This document shows positions 53,297 through 64,000 of a stretch of DNA of 64,000 nucleotides, in pieces. Every line of letters begins with the position of its first letter. The stretch's first letter is position 1. The notes under the pieces were generated by a model, which had not been told where the DNA came from, did not search any database, and worked only from the letters and a program-made list of their open reading frames with translations. The DNA is from Mycocentrospora acerina (Eukaryota > Ascomycota > Dothideomycetes > Pleosporales), in contig JAKUHH010000201.1 in the NCBI GenBank assembly GCA_022701365.1, positions 1,054,001 through 1,118,000 on the forward strand, written 5' to 3'. The position numbers and the translations under genes are program-made.

Positions 53297-55322
53297 GCGC
53301 ACCCCAAGAATCGTCCTGTTGTTACGTTTCTCTCATGCACCGAGTTTCTTTTCACGAACCCTTCAATACCCCCGATACCACATACAATCACGTGTCGTTA
53401 ATCCCCTCCGCACTCTCTTATGTCATGCACGCAAAAAGGTGCGCAAATCACGCTTGACGATGAGAGCAAAGAAGCACCCTTGCGTTTAAATACCCCTTGT
53501 GAATGGGCGTTGCTATTCCATTGCACAATTGAGAATGGGCTATCGAATAGTGCGACCCGAGGGGTCAGATTTTATTTCCTTGCTTTCTACTTTGTTCTTC
53601 TATATTTCAGTTTTCTGAAGTCATATCTGGCGTCTAGGGTGTTAGATAACGGACATCAAATCAAATGGGCAGTTACTACATTCATCCTTTTTTGGCGCTA
53701 TTTTGGATTTGACGAGTCATTCCTTTACCTCTTTGGGTCTTTGCAGTTCATGTGTATCGCGTGTATCTACTACCCTAAAATTCTAGTGCCACTTTTTAAC
53801 CATATATATACCCCTTGGATACATGGCAATAAACAGTCTTTCGAACCGTCAATGGTTGGCGTGAACGTTGCGTTGCATCTCCTGGGGGGGAGAACATCAA
53901 GACAGACATATGTTCCTTGCAATCCGTCATGTCGTGCTCTGCTGTGCCGTGCCATGCTGTGCCGTGCACACTTGCCTTTCCAAGCAATCCACCCTACTTG
54001 TCTGCCTTTGGCCAACCTCGCCATCACCACCGTCGTCATCGTTATCGTCATCACCCGACAAGTAGGCAAGCAAGCAAGCAATAAGCTACCTATATTTCCC
54101 AATAGCCAAATATGCCCATCCCCCATTCCATTTCATTCCATCATATCATACCGTGTGTATTTATATACTTTTTTAAATTATCCTATGAACCATTCTAAAA
54201 ATACTCGGTTGCACTATTCTCCGGTGAGTGAGTGAGCGAACGAGTAAGCAAAGCAAACTAGAGCGCGACTGCGCGTTTGTCATCCCCAGGTCCTTACTTG
54301 GTTACTTTACCAACTTACTGGGAAGCAAACCAAAGCAATCAAAAAAAAACCCCCAGCGAGCGATTTAAATCAGTCAGCTCGTCAGTCAGTCAGTCAATTT
54401 AGTTTAGTTAATTATGTTGTTGTCAGAATCAAGACAAGGCAAGTCTCCTAGCCCAACCCTTGCTCATCCGTGCTTTGCCGGAATCGTTTAAATAGATAAA
54501 AATCCCCGATGTGTCCGATGGAGGTGGTGGCCCGAGAACAAAACACACATCCGATGCCGAGTTATCCATCCAGCTATCCGTTTTTGCTAGCCTGCTGCTG
54601 CAGCTTGTAGGCTGTTAACGAAATGAAATGAGATGAGATGAAATGGGGGGTTGGATTAGGATGCTGGAATTGCAGGGCCTTGTATCTCCTCTTTTCCTCG
54701 CTTCCCCTTCCCTCCCTTCCCCCCCCCCTTTCGCTCCTGATGGAGGTATTGCTGGGTTTGGCGAAGGGGGGGCATTGTGCTACGCTGTGATGTGTTGTGC
54801 TGTACTTTTTCAAACTTTCATGTGCTGTGCTGTGTTGTGGTGGTGATGGGGATGTGCGGGCTTGACTTGGCTTGGCCTAGCTTGGAACGGGTTGGACATG
54901 GGGAGGGGGGGGGGTTTACATGTACTTGTGAGAGGTTTGCAGGGTGAGGCGAAGAATCGATCAGGTGAAGAAGGGGTTTGTGCTGGAAGGAGCAAAGGAG
55001 TGAGTGTGTGGTTGTTTGCTTTTTATTTTATTTTAAAAAAAATGGAAGTCGGCGAGTTGTGTCTTGAGAGTTTGGGGGTTGTGTTTCAGGTGCTGGGGCC
55101 TTGCGGACCGGGGGGGTTGGAGGTAGGGGTTTAGATTGAGATGTGGCGGTGCTGCTTCTTTTCTTTTTTTTTCTAGATGAAGAACTAGGTGGTGCAATGT
55201 GGCGGTATTTCTGCCAAGGCAAGATTAGTGAGTGGATGGTCTTTGTTGTTTTGAGTTGTGGGATGTTTGTTGACGTTGCTTGTTGTGCGTGCACAATCAC
55301 CACTATTCTGTCTCCCCCCCCC
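53297..55322. other. Intergenic gap, low complexity
   Basis: About 2 kb between the 3' ends of the WSC and oxidoreductase genes. It holds TGCTGTGCCGTGC-type repeats near 53935-53970, GTCAGTCA repeats near 54378-54396, AATGAGATG repeats near 54620-54645 and C- or G-homopolymers. The 271-codon frame at 53420-54235 is not supported as a gene. Confidence 0.5.
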
Positions 55323-56511
55323 CTACTGGATATCCAGCACAATCTTTCCCCTCACCCTACCCTCCACCATGTATCCTTTGACCTTCTCCCATGCCTCCTG
55401 ATGCCTTTCCTCGTCCAGAATCCCCTCCACAACATCCTGAACCACAACATCTACTCCCTCCGTCTCCGCTAGCTGCGCTATTTGCTCCAGCAACTCGCTT
55501 TTCTGGTACAAAATGACGTTTGCGTATCGCGGCCCGAAGAAATAGCCCTTGAGATACCGGAGGACTTGGGAAGGGTAGGTTAGGTATGTTAGTGGGCCGC
55601 CTATGCTGGTGCGAGATGTTTTGTCACCAACGATTGTGATGTATGCTCCCAATGGATTGAGGAGATCTTGCTGCGAGGAGAAGTCAGACAAGATAGCCAG
55701 CGGTCGAAAAGTGTGAAGCAAAGGAACGAAGAAGCAGTAAGCATATTAAAAAAGCTCGAAAGTAACATACCCAATATCCAAACATCTCCGTCCCCCCTAC
55801 GCAATCAATATACAAGTCAAACTTGCCCTTTCCGCCCTCTGGTCTTCTCTTTAACAGCGTCTGCGCCACATCCTGCGTCCTATAATCAATCACCTCATCT
55901 GCCCCCAATCCCTTCACAAATTCTGCGTTCCCCCCCGAGCAAATCCCAGTAACTCGACATCCATACAGCTTCTTCGCAAGCTGCACACACCATCCACCCA
56001 CACCTCCACTCGCCCCTGCAACAACCACACTACGCTGCTCCCCACTCTTCTCCGCCGGCAACCAATCCAAACACGCAAACGCAGTAAGAACAACCAACGG
56101 CACCGCAGCAGCTTGCTGAAACGTCCACCCCTTTGGAATCTTCGCCACAGGGTCCCCAGGCTTAAGCGTAAGATACTTTGTGAACGTGCCCTCACCAGTG
56201 GGGCGGCTGCAGAATCCAAAGACGGCGTCTCCGACGGCAAACTTCCGGCTCTTTTCTGCGTTGGCGCCCAGCGCGAGGATGGTACCTGAGAAGTCGTGGC
56301 CGAGGCCTTTTTCAGAGGAGCCTGCGAGCCAGCCTAGGACGGGGTTGCCCCACAGTTGGATATCTACGGGGTTGATGGAGGTGGAGCGTACGGAAATTAG
56401 GACCTCATCTGGGGAGGGGGGAAGGACAGGTGTGTGGGTAAGGTGTGGCTGGGAGGCAGGCGTGGTGTAGGTTAGGGATGTGTTTGATTCGGGGAGATCT
56501 TGAGAGGGCAT
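55323..56511 (-). CDS. Quinone-oxidoreductase-like MDR family protein
   Basis: Medium-chain dehydrogenase/reductase of 362 residues from two exons (56511-55771, 55670-55323; 100-nt intron). The GroES-like N-terminal domain has VLISVRSTSINPVDIQLWGN and GHDFSGTILALG; the nucleotide-binding Rossmann domain has VVVAGASGGVGGWCVQLAKK and GADEVIDYRTQD. The catalytic-zinc ligand pattern of alcohol dehydrogenases is absent, so this is the zeta-crystallin/RTN4IP1-like NAD(P)H:quinone or enoyl reductase branch. C-terminal segments GAYITIVGDKTSR and GRVRGKIVLDI are typical of this branch. It is probably cytosolic or mitochondrial with NADPH as cofactor; the substrate is unknown. Confidence 0.88.
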
Positions 56512-57184
56512 TTTGAAGGGTACTTTGGGGGGTTTTTTTCCTTTGGCTAGGTTTGAATCTGGAGTTGAATTTGAGAATGAATTTGGATCTGTGGGACGAT
56601 AAAATATTTTGGACTGGTGTTTGAGAGCAGATTTCTTGATTACAAATTAACTACACATTATGACGTTGTTAGTGTAGGATTTTGTAAAAGCGATCGACGG
56701 ACGGCTGCGGCAAATCGATTGAATATATACATATATTCCTTTGGCTTGGTATTACCTGGCCGAATGTTCTCGTGTGAAGCTTACTCTTGTGTTGCGAGTC
56801 GGGAAAAAATATCAGAGAGGGGCTCGAGACCAACATGAGTGCAACCCGAAATTTGGTCTAGGAACGGCCTTGACGACACATCATAATAGCCAGTCGGCAT
56901 TGCCAAAAAAAAGGTAGTGTGTTCTCTAACCGTCTATGTCTACTTGCATTTTTCCAATGTCACTTCATGTATCTATGTATTTCACGGGGGCCTGCTCAAT
57001 AACACTGGTGTGTGTCGTTCTGAGCCGCGTCAGCCAAGAATCGTCTTCGATCACAGGATCATTACATATCTCAACGGCAAGACTACTGCTTCGCAAACCC
57101 CAACCTCATCAGATGTGTGACCTGCACATGAAGCCTGTAGCCTTCAAACCCATTTGCTGCACTCAAAATTTCCCACCATAAACC
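56512..57184. other. Intergenic gap
   Basis: About 670 bases between two minus-strand genes, comprising the oxidoreductase promoter and the F-box-like gene 3' end. No gene seen. Confidence 0.5.
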
Positions 57185-58171
57185 TCATATCATCGCCCCG
57201 ATCTTGTGCTTCGGAAGGGGCAGTGGATCAGAAATCTTGTAATTCCCATAAAAGTCCATATTGCTCATCCGCCGATACCGCATAGCATCTTCCAGATCCT
57301 GACTGACAAAAACCTCCATTCCACCGCTCTGCTCCGTACCCTGAATCTCACTTGATAATTTGTATCCGACGCCTGCGGACGGATTCAGCGACGCGGCTGG
57401 CAACCTGTTCGTTCGGAGAATAGCGAGCCACCGCTGCTCTGCATACTTTTTGAGAATGTCCTCCAGGTCGAAAAGATCTTGCATGGATAGACTGTATAGT
57501 TTTCCGGAACGGTACTTCCAGAAGAAAAGTACCGAGAGCTCAATAGTTTCGACAGCTTGTAAAGGACGGAGGATCTTGTCCATGGAATCTAGCAACTGTT
57601 CTGTCATTTGAGCCTGGTCTTTCAATTGCGTGTCCTTGGTTTCTTTTTTGATGATTGTGTAGTTCCATTCCACGTAGAGGCGGATATGTGTTATATGCTT
57701 CAGCATTGGCAACTTCAAAACATGTGGGGAGTAGTCAAATTGAAGGTTGTTCTTTCTGGTATTCCGCAGCTCAGCATGAAGCGTCAGCTTACTGCGGCGG
57801 AAATAACTCTGTAGCATCTCGTCTCGGATTTGCTTATTGATGAGTAACAAATCAGGACGCAGCCGGTCAGATTTCGGTACTGAAGTGCCATATCCGAAGA
57901 CGTCGTGTCGCCAGGGTTCTCGCTCCGTCATGTCTGCTCCCCATAGACATGTGAGTAGTTCCGGACGCTCCTTTTTGGCAGGCGGGAGAACATATCCGAA
58001 TATCTGATCTCGCAGCTCTCTGGGCAGAGCGAGAAGACTGGAGCTGAAAGTACTTGGTGTGAGGTCTAACAAAACCTCGAGTTCGCGAAATAGTAGGCTT
58101 TGTCGGCGTGTGTAGCGATCGTCTAGACTGCTGTTGTGTATGCTTAGAAGTTTGCTTTTTCTGTCAGCCAT
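57185..58171 (-). CDS. F-box-like fungal protein
   Basis: Single-exon protein of 328 residues from the ATG at 58171 (MADRKSKLLSIHNSSL). Open frame extends upstream to 58237 but without an ATG. Residues about 46-65 read LLALPRELRDQIFGYVLPP, the LPxELRxxIxxY core of fungal F-box-like proteins, and are followed by LLLINKQIRDEMLQSYFRRS, also typical of this large fungal family with 'L-x-x-N-R-Q-I-R-x-E' motifs. The remainder has alternating helix/strand blocks (HITHIRLYVEWNYTII, VETIELSVLFFW). Such proteins may be SCF ubiquitin-ligase adaptors, but many have no tested function. A low-charge tail ends LPLPKHKIGAMI. Confidence 0.72.
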   Translation of the reverse strand: MADRKSKLLSIHNSSLDDRYTRRQSLLFRELEVLLDLTPSTFSSSLLALPRELRDQIFGYVLPPAKKERPELLTCLWGADMTEREPWRHDVFGYGTSVPKSDRLRPDLLLINKQIRDEMLQSYFRRSKLTLHAELRNTRKNNLQFDYSPHVLKLPMLKHITHIRLYVEWNYTIIKKETKDTQLKDQAQMTEQLLDSMDKILRPLQAVETIELSVLFFWKYRSGKLYSLSMQDLFDLEDILKKYAEQRWLAILRTNRLPAASLNPSAGVGYKLSSEIQGTEQSGGMEVFVSQDLEDAMRYRRMSNMDFYGNYKISDPLPLPKHKIGAMI

Positions 58172-58783
58172 GTGGAAATACGTAGACAATAGTGAGATGA
58201 GCGGAATCGGGTGATGGATTTGTGATGGATTTGGCAAAATTAGAAATTAATAATTATGAAATTGATGCAAGAGGATGTACCTGTAATGGTTGAAGAGAAC
58301 AATCGCGAATAATGAGACTTGAACGAGATCGATTTAACTTTCGAGCTAGTCAAAACAGCTCCGTGTGGTGGCAGACGAGAGAATATTTGATATGCTACAG
58401 TGTGAGACACGGCGAGTCATGCCGAAGCACCCTGCGATTCGAAGTCAAGCTGGCCATGAGAGATTGTGGGGAAGAGTGTCAGTTGGAGCGCCATGTGGCT
58501 CTTGCGCTAAGTTTCAGCTTAGCGCTGGAACGTCTTCATCTTCGACTAGCTGCATCGGTGTCTCCGAAATCTTCTCGATCCCTTCTGAAATGGGCTTCTA
58601 CAACACCTCGGTACCATCGGCCTTGTGTTTCTAATTTTTGGGATTCTAAGCGCACATGTTTATGTGTTTGGTAAGGCCAGACTGTAACAATGACAGACAA
58701 AAATCATATCCATTGTATTATTTCTGAAATGATGGGTATCACATGAAGCACGCTATCATAATGCTCTTAAACTCCCAGACAGT
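58172..58783. other. Intergenic gap
   Basis: About 600 bases between minus-strand genes. Open frames at 58312-58674 and 58365-58634 overlap each other and have no recognisable content. Confidence 0.45.
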
Positions 58784-60920
58784 TTAATCAAAGCACTGGC
58801 AGTCCTCAATACTACCGTCTGTCCTGCGCCCGCTCAATAACGTTGGACACTTCCATGCAACGTCCATATCAGAACACTGGAATAACAGATTCCACAATCT
58901 CTCCATAGTATATCCAAAGTCAGGTGCACTCATTGAGTCCGGTCGTCCCTGCAGATACACCTTCTGATGCGCCCAGCTATCCTTGTCGATGAAGGCCTGC
59001 CGAAGGTCGTGGTAGATGGTCTTACTAATACCGCGGATACGTGCTGCAGAGACAGCAAATTGGCCTTTATAGCTCAGTAATACGTTTTCACAAGCAGTGG
59101 AATTGTATATCTGGTAGTGAATCTGAGGGAAGATCCCAAAACTGTCTCTCCACGAGAACCTGTCACTGCAATCTTCGCAGTTGCACACCACGCCTGACCA
59201 GCCAAGACTAAGATAACCCGTGTGGACTGGATCGAAGTAGTCTGTAAGACGCGGATAGAACTCTCGCGGATTATGGACATTAGCTTGAAGGAAGATGGTA
59301 TGTTTTGCGAGGTTGTCCCATCGACTAAGGATGTGGTTGAGATATGTCTCGCCTTCTCTACCAATATTTGGAAGCATGACAGCTGTGTTAGCCCCTGTTT
59401 GTTGCTTGATTTGGGCACTATTTGCCTCGCTGTCCTTGATATAGATAGTATATTGAGCTTCTGAGAAAGTAGGTATACTTTTCAGGTTCGATATTAGTTG
59501 AGCCACTTCACTAATGGGCTCTTGGTACATGCTAATCACAACTTCTGTAAGCGTGTTTGGCTTGAAATTCTTATCCAGAGCTACATCAAGCTTCTCGTAT
59601 CTTCTAGTTGTGAAGTTCAAAATTGGGTATGTAACCCACAACAAGAGTAATATTACACCAAAGAGTAGAATTGACAGGACAGTGCTTCGGAAGTTCGTCT
59701 TTTTTGACTCCTCTTGAGTTGTATCGATATCTTCAATGAATGGCGCGGCCTCACTATCTGAGCGTGTTGCTAGTGCGTGTCCTTGTGGGTCTTCTTGCTT
59801 CGTAGCCAAGCTGTAGAACAGGTGGTAGGCGGGTTTGCCGCCGATGCAGGCAATCGCAACCCAGAAGAACACATATTGGTAGAAGCTTGTGTAAGAGCGG
59901 CGTAACGAAACGGTTGAGTAACAGCCAATGAGCCCAGTCATGACTACCAAAATCATCGTGTCGCGATGACAACGCGTTGGGTGGTCAAAGAACTTATGGC
60001 CTTTACCAGCAACCTGATTTATGCTGGGCATTAATATTGACTGACCGATGAAAAAAGCAACTGCAGTCGAGAAAGCGTTGATCGAAAGCAATGGAACAGT
60101 TTCGAGATCAAATATGATTACTTCTTGTTCGGACCAGAAGATGAAGACCCAAGCCGCTGCAACGAAGCTGCTCAGTCCAACAAGCCATCGGCCATCGCTT
60201 GCACGTTCCATTGCGGCTTCCTGATAGTGTTTTGATGTTGATTTCCTCAAGCCTCTTGCGATACCAGTGATTAACATCGCTGGAATAGACGCTTCCAAAG
60301 CGGCGACGGAGAGCCGGTACTCATTAAGAAGAACTCCTGCACAAGCCAAGCCTAACAGACTAATTCGAAGAAGCTCGGTGCGTGGGAACGGGGTAAGGCC
60401 GGTGATGAACAGAACAAGACCTTCAGCGAAGAAAGCTATCGTCTAGCGGATGTCAATTGGTTAAAATGCAGTCCGTCTGGATTGCAAGAAAACTTACAGT
60501 GAGCATAACCAGTGTAGGCAGATTTTGAAAATGTAAGATAGATTGCATAGTACAGATCATCGACAGCGCCTCAAAGCAGGTTGTAAGAGCAACTGCTAGC
60601 GCCGCTCGTGTTGTGAATTTCCTCGACTGCCCTAGCAAGATGGTGTTTCGGACACCTTGTCGCCATGGATGGAGATAGAGAGTTATGAAGGCCATTGCGG
60701 CGATCTGGTTGAGATATAGAACCAGTGGGTAGTGCATATTCGACTCGACGAGCAAATGCCTCGAGCTTAGTAGCGAGATGATGGCGCAGACCGTCCAGAC
60801 GGTTCGTTGTTGATTGGTGATTGCGCTTCGCACTGCAGAGTGAAGGCTATAGGAAATTTTTATTTGGGATCCCTCATGTTCCATATTTGTGGACAGTGAT
60901 TGAGGAACCCGAGGAGTCAT
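58784..60920 (-). CDS. Multi-TM (TPT/DMT-like) protein fused to DUF3431
   Basis: Two exons (60920-60498, 60442-58784) give 693 residues in one continuous frame. The N-terminal half has about ten membrane segments; the first block (SSRHLLVESNMHYPLVLYLN, then AFITLYLHPW and a second set around MLTVTIAFFAEGLVLFI) resembles triose-phosphate/nucleotide-sugar transporters. After the last helix (VLSILLFGVILLLLWVTYPI) comes a DUF3431 domain: VVISMYQEPISEVAQL, YLNHILSRWDNLAKHTIFLQ, NVHNPREFYPRLTDYF and a cysteine-rich C-terminal part (CNCEDC). DUF3431 proteins are usually separate glycosyltransferase-like luminal proteins in fungi. The junction exon (TIAFFAEGL) keeps the frame, so the fusion is not an artefact of the splice choice. 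The ATG at 60920 (MTPRVPQSL) is preferred; one 72 bases upstream is also possible. Confidence 0.78.
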
Positions 60921-61859
60921 GTTGCTTGAGTTAGAAAAAGGAGCGAGGAGGTGAATATAAATACTTTGTTCACATCCCTTTAAGGATGTCAAGAAAAAGA
61001 ATGTAGTATCTGCGGTCTCTAGTCATGGGAAACAAGCACTATCGAGTTACAGCTGTAGGTTCTTTGGACACCTACGCTATGCGAATCGTATACGAGTGAG
61101 CTAATAGTTCTGCACCATGGCATAGACGGGCAAGGTATCTCTAAGCCCCCGTAGATAAGGCGACCAGAGTATTGTGGTTTTCATTACACGGCCACTATGC
61201 GAACAGCTCTTCAAGATGGTGAAAACGTGCCAAGGTCATCCCTGACTTTCACCAAAGCTATTCTTCCTCATCTCATTAGGGACAGTGTGCTAGTGCATGA
61301 TTCACATTGTATTAATTCAGTACTACGGAACCAAGTAGAGGAAACTGTTATCTGTAATGAATATTCACTACTGTTACACAGTCGCAAGAAACCAAATACT
61401 GTGAACTTGGCGAAGGCCTATGACATTGGCCTAACTTTTGTGTGTACGTGTACCCGCATGGATGTGTGGAATCGAATCCTTGGTATTCTGCGATATTTCT
61501 GCTGCCTGCTTGGATGTCGGTACGCGCGTTTAATTCTATTCAATGGTAACATTGTAGCAAAATGTTGATGCCTGATCATCGGATATACGCGGTGAAGTGC
61601 TCGCAAGTCTTGAGACGGACAATTGCCGAATTTAAGCGTCACTATTATTAGTAATATAAGTCAATCATTTGGGCTACTGCGTGCATTTTAGTTCTTCATG
61701 TCTTTGTAGTGTTGTGCAATGAGAAACCGAACTGTACAAATGACGCCGGCTGTTCTCACAGACTACCCCGAGCCCAGAGCACGAGAACAACGACGGTATG
61801 TACTCACAGATTACCAATCAAACGCATTGGCGAGTAATCCTCTTGGCCGCAATGCATAT

Positions 61860-61928
61860 GAGATCCGCGCCCAAATAGGAGTGAGATCTGTATCCAAGTG
61901 GGAATGAGGTCTGTGTGCAAGTGGGAAT
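61860..61928 (+). repeat. 23-bp tandem repeat, three copies
   Basis: Units at 61860, 61883 and 61906 follow the pattern GAGRTCTGT-N3-CCAAGTGGGAAT, with the first copy most divergent. Confidence 0.8.
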
Positions 61929-62007
61929 GGGCTCGATCGGTAATTTTTGTCACATAGTTTTCACAATGCTCGGTCACAATCTGCAAATCAGAAACCTCAT
62001 AGTGTAG

Positions 62008-62068
62008 AATTGCCTTGCAGAATGCCTTGCGGAATGCCTAGCGACATGCCTAGCGCCATGCCTAACGT
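62008..62068 (+). repeat. 12-bp tandem repeat, five copies
   Basis: Units at 62008 (13 bases), 62021, 62033, 62045 and 62057, pattern MATGCCTWGCGN. The copies change gradually along the array. Confidence 0.8.
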
Positions 62069-62406
62069 AGTTTCGCGCCGTTGTTTGCGATGGTTTTAGT
62101 AGTACGCCGAGAGAGAAATATTGACTATTGGAGGCCTATGAGAAAACTACTGCGCCGTACAATCCTTCAAGCACCATAAAAACTTCCGACGAAAGAAATG
62201 ACGCACAATACATTATGATTTTCTATGCCGTGTCAACGCCAGAAATGCAGTCTGGACTCCTTGCTCATCAAACATAGATGTACCGTACAACTTATGAATG
62301 TCCACAGAAGCCAAGTACATGTCGTCATGCTCTTTGGTAAAAGCATTAGGTAAGAAGGCAAAATACGGCAGGGAATACAAGCACAAAGGAAAAGCACACA
62401 GCATGC

Positions 62407-64000
62407 TCAGACTTCGAGACTGCTGATCATGTAAAATAGGAGGTATGCTTCCGCAGCAAGCACCTCCGCCTCGCCGACCAGCACCACCTTGCTGTCATCA
62501 AACAAGAACCAGTCACCGCCTTCACGGGAGTAGCTAACGTAGTGTCCAGAATCAATCTTACCCTTATGTACGATAACTGTGCTAAGTTCATAGATAAGGC
62601 TGTTGCTATTCGAGCTTAGTGTGTCGGAGGGTTTCGTATTTTTGATCCGCTCTTTGTGTTGAGTGGTGTACGGGTAGACGTCCAATTTCATCGGAAAGAT
62701 GACCTTAGTCTCAATTTTTGAAGACTGTGCTTTTGTATGTTCGAAGCGCTGAGATGTGTCAGACAGAAGCGTCCACTAATTCGTGTATAAAGAGCTCATA
62801 CCTTTAGATGGACTGAGAGGACTGGCGGAAGTCGCTGAATACTCAGTTGCTTTGCCGCGTTTTGTGGACTGTCACAGTTTCGACATGTGTACTCTGCTGA
62901 GCCCAGTTTCTCTTTGGCTGTAAATCTTGCAAGGCAATCTCGAATGTTCAGTGGCGTCTCATCCGCATTGCTAGCGTTCAGCTTCCGCTTCTTAGACTGA
63001 TTTCGCACATCGAGACTGAGGTCCATGTACGGGTCTTGCGCAGTCGTAATGTTACGACAACTGTCGCATGTCACTGTACTTGAGAGCTGCCCGCAAAAGG
63101 TTTGGTGGACTATGCAACTGCAATCTTCTGCATCTGAAGAGCCTCCATTTGCCAGGTGTAGCGCATTGAGTATAAATTGCATATATTCGTGGGCGTCTTG
63201 TTGGTTGTATCCCGCAAGTGCCTGTAGCCTACATTAGCATGGGACCACCTTACAGCCTCAGCCAGCGGTCGTTACTCACCTCTCCTGCCAGCCAACTCCC
63301 CATTAGCATGCTGACCGCACCGAAGCCTTCCGTCTTTTCAGCCGAGTGAAATTCAACAAACATCTCATCCAGTGCGCAGCTCACACACGCTTCTCTTTCG
63401 CAATCGGCCGTTTTGTGCCCTTCAGACAGATAGAAGTTGCGTATGAATGGGTTGTGTACGAGTGTCTGCAATATGACGCTCATGAAGCATGTCTGGCCCA
63501 TGTTGTAAAGTCCGCGCAGACCAATGGCTCGACATGGGAGGAACGTGGAATTATTTACAACGAGCTTATGATCGTCGGCAGTTGTTGTATCCTCGTGCTT
63601 TCGCTTCTTGCCTGCAGTTCACCGGTCAGCACTCCATGCGCAAAGTAGTCCAAATGATGGCGCCAACCCTTCTGTAGCCTTATGACTTCTAGTGCTGGGT
63701 CGTATATAAAGTCCTGACAGTTTCCACAGTAGATGTATGCCTCTCTCGACTCCACCGCTGCAAGCTTGTAAGCTCTTGGCCTTCATGTATTCATCCTGTC
63801 GCGACTCACAGAAACAGTGCGACTTTGTCTCAAAGTGCTGGTCTCGATCGGTTTCGGTCATAATGCTGGGGCATTGAAGGCAGAGATACAGCGGGCGGAG
63901 CGAGACCACAGCTTGGCCATCAGACGGAGACATGTACGTTTGTGAAATTATGCGAGGTTTCTCGTGTATGGTGTGAAGAATAAGTCGGTAATGCTGGAGG
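62407..64000 (-). CDS. UBP8: Ubiquitin C-terminal hydrolase, Ubp8/USP22-like (5' end outside window)
   Basis: Deubiquitinase of the SAGA coactivator type, which removes ubiquitin from histone H2B. The frame is open to the window edge (LILHTIHEKPRIISQTYMSP), so the N terminus is missing. Visible exons encode the end of the ZnF-UBP domain (CLQCPSIM, HFETKSHCF, YIYCGNCQDFIYDP), then the USP domain: Cys box GLRGLYNMGQTCFMSVILQT with the catalytic cysteine, ALAGYNQQDAHEYMQFIL, a zinc-ribbon with TCDSCRN and YTCRNCDS, and the His box KGKIDSGHYVSYSREGGDWF followed by LFDDSKV. Introns at HCF/SVES, QKG/KKRK, AGE/ALAG and HLK/RFEH are GT..AG and restore frame. The QQDAHEY and cysteine pairs match Ubp8/USP22 rather than other USPs. 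Confidence 0.9.

Larger units (their letters stand above)
60921..62406. other. Gap with two minisatellites
   Basis: About 1.5 kb between minus-strand genes, without a supported gene. The 123-codon frame at 61197-61568 has no recognisable content. Two short tandem arrays are listed separately. Confidence 0.5.

Noticed and set aside
53420..54235. 271-codon open frame with hydrophobic stretches
   Set aside because: Hydrophobicity comes from T-rich intergenic DNA; it includes TGCTGTGCCGTGC repeats, lacks any domain and lies in the 3' region of the WSC gene.
61197..61568. 123-codon plus-strand frame
   Set aside because: No recognisable family, in a spacer with minisatellites; probably chance.

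Overview
The window is nuclear DNA from a filamentous ascomycete. The evidence is that every confident gene has short (about 45-135 nt) GT..AG introns with CTRAY-type branch points, and the protein set is typical of Pezizomycotina (Zn2Cys6 regulator, FKS-type glucan synthase, GH72 glucanosyltransferase, WSC protein, Whi5-type repressor, Ubp8). Protein style suggests Dothideomycetes, perhaps Pleosporales, but that is a low-confidence guess. Seventeen genes were rebuilt exon by exon and give whole-codon totals.

Layout. 0.1-2.4 kb: a secreted DUF1961 protein and a poorly resolved membrane protein. 2.5-4.7 kb: AT-rich, no gene. 4.7-16.5 kb: a six-gene block with the look of a nutrient-utilisation cluster: Dal5-type permease, DapA-family aldolase, second MFS transporter, Zn2Cys6 regulator, PhyH-type dioxygenase, CocE/NonD hydrolase. 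Four start regions in this block share a CGG-N7-CGG direct repeat, mostly with a CGGGCGAGT-like extension; this is the most striking regulatory signal in the window. 17.8-26.2 kb: a four-TM MARVEL-like protein, a Whi5/Nrm1-like repressor and a metzincin-jacalin protease, separated by repeat-rich spacers. 27.4-33.2 kb: phosphatidylserine synthase, GAR1 and threonyl-tRNA synthetase. GAR1 and the synthetase are divergent, and the synthetase has an in-frame upstream extension that looks like a mitochondrial presequence. 35.2-48.2 kb: divergent GH72 glucanosyltransferase and beta-1,3-glucan synthase, followed by serine palmitoyltransferase subunit 1. 48.7-56.5 kb: a probable mitochondrial helical-repeat protein, a WSC cell-wall sensor and a quinone-oxidoreductase-like enzyme. 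57.2-64 kb: an F-box-like protein, a multi-TM protein fused to DUF3431, and a Ubp8-like deubiquitinase that runs off the right edge.

Together the core genes cover cell envelope building (glucan synthesis and remodelling, sphingolipid and phosphatidylserine synthesis, wall sensing), translation and chromatin or cell-cycle control. The 4.7-16.5 kb block is accessory metabolism. Spacers are rich in minisatellites (12, 23, 26, 29 and 66 bp units) and microsatellites, including a 33-base poly-G. No tRNA, rRNA, CRISPR or intact transposon was seen.
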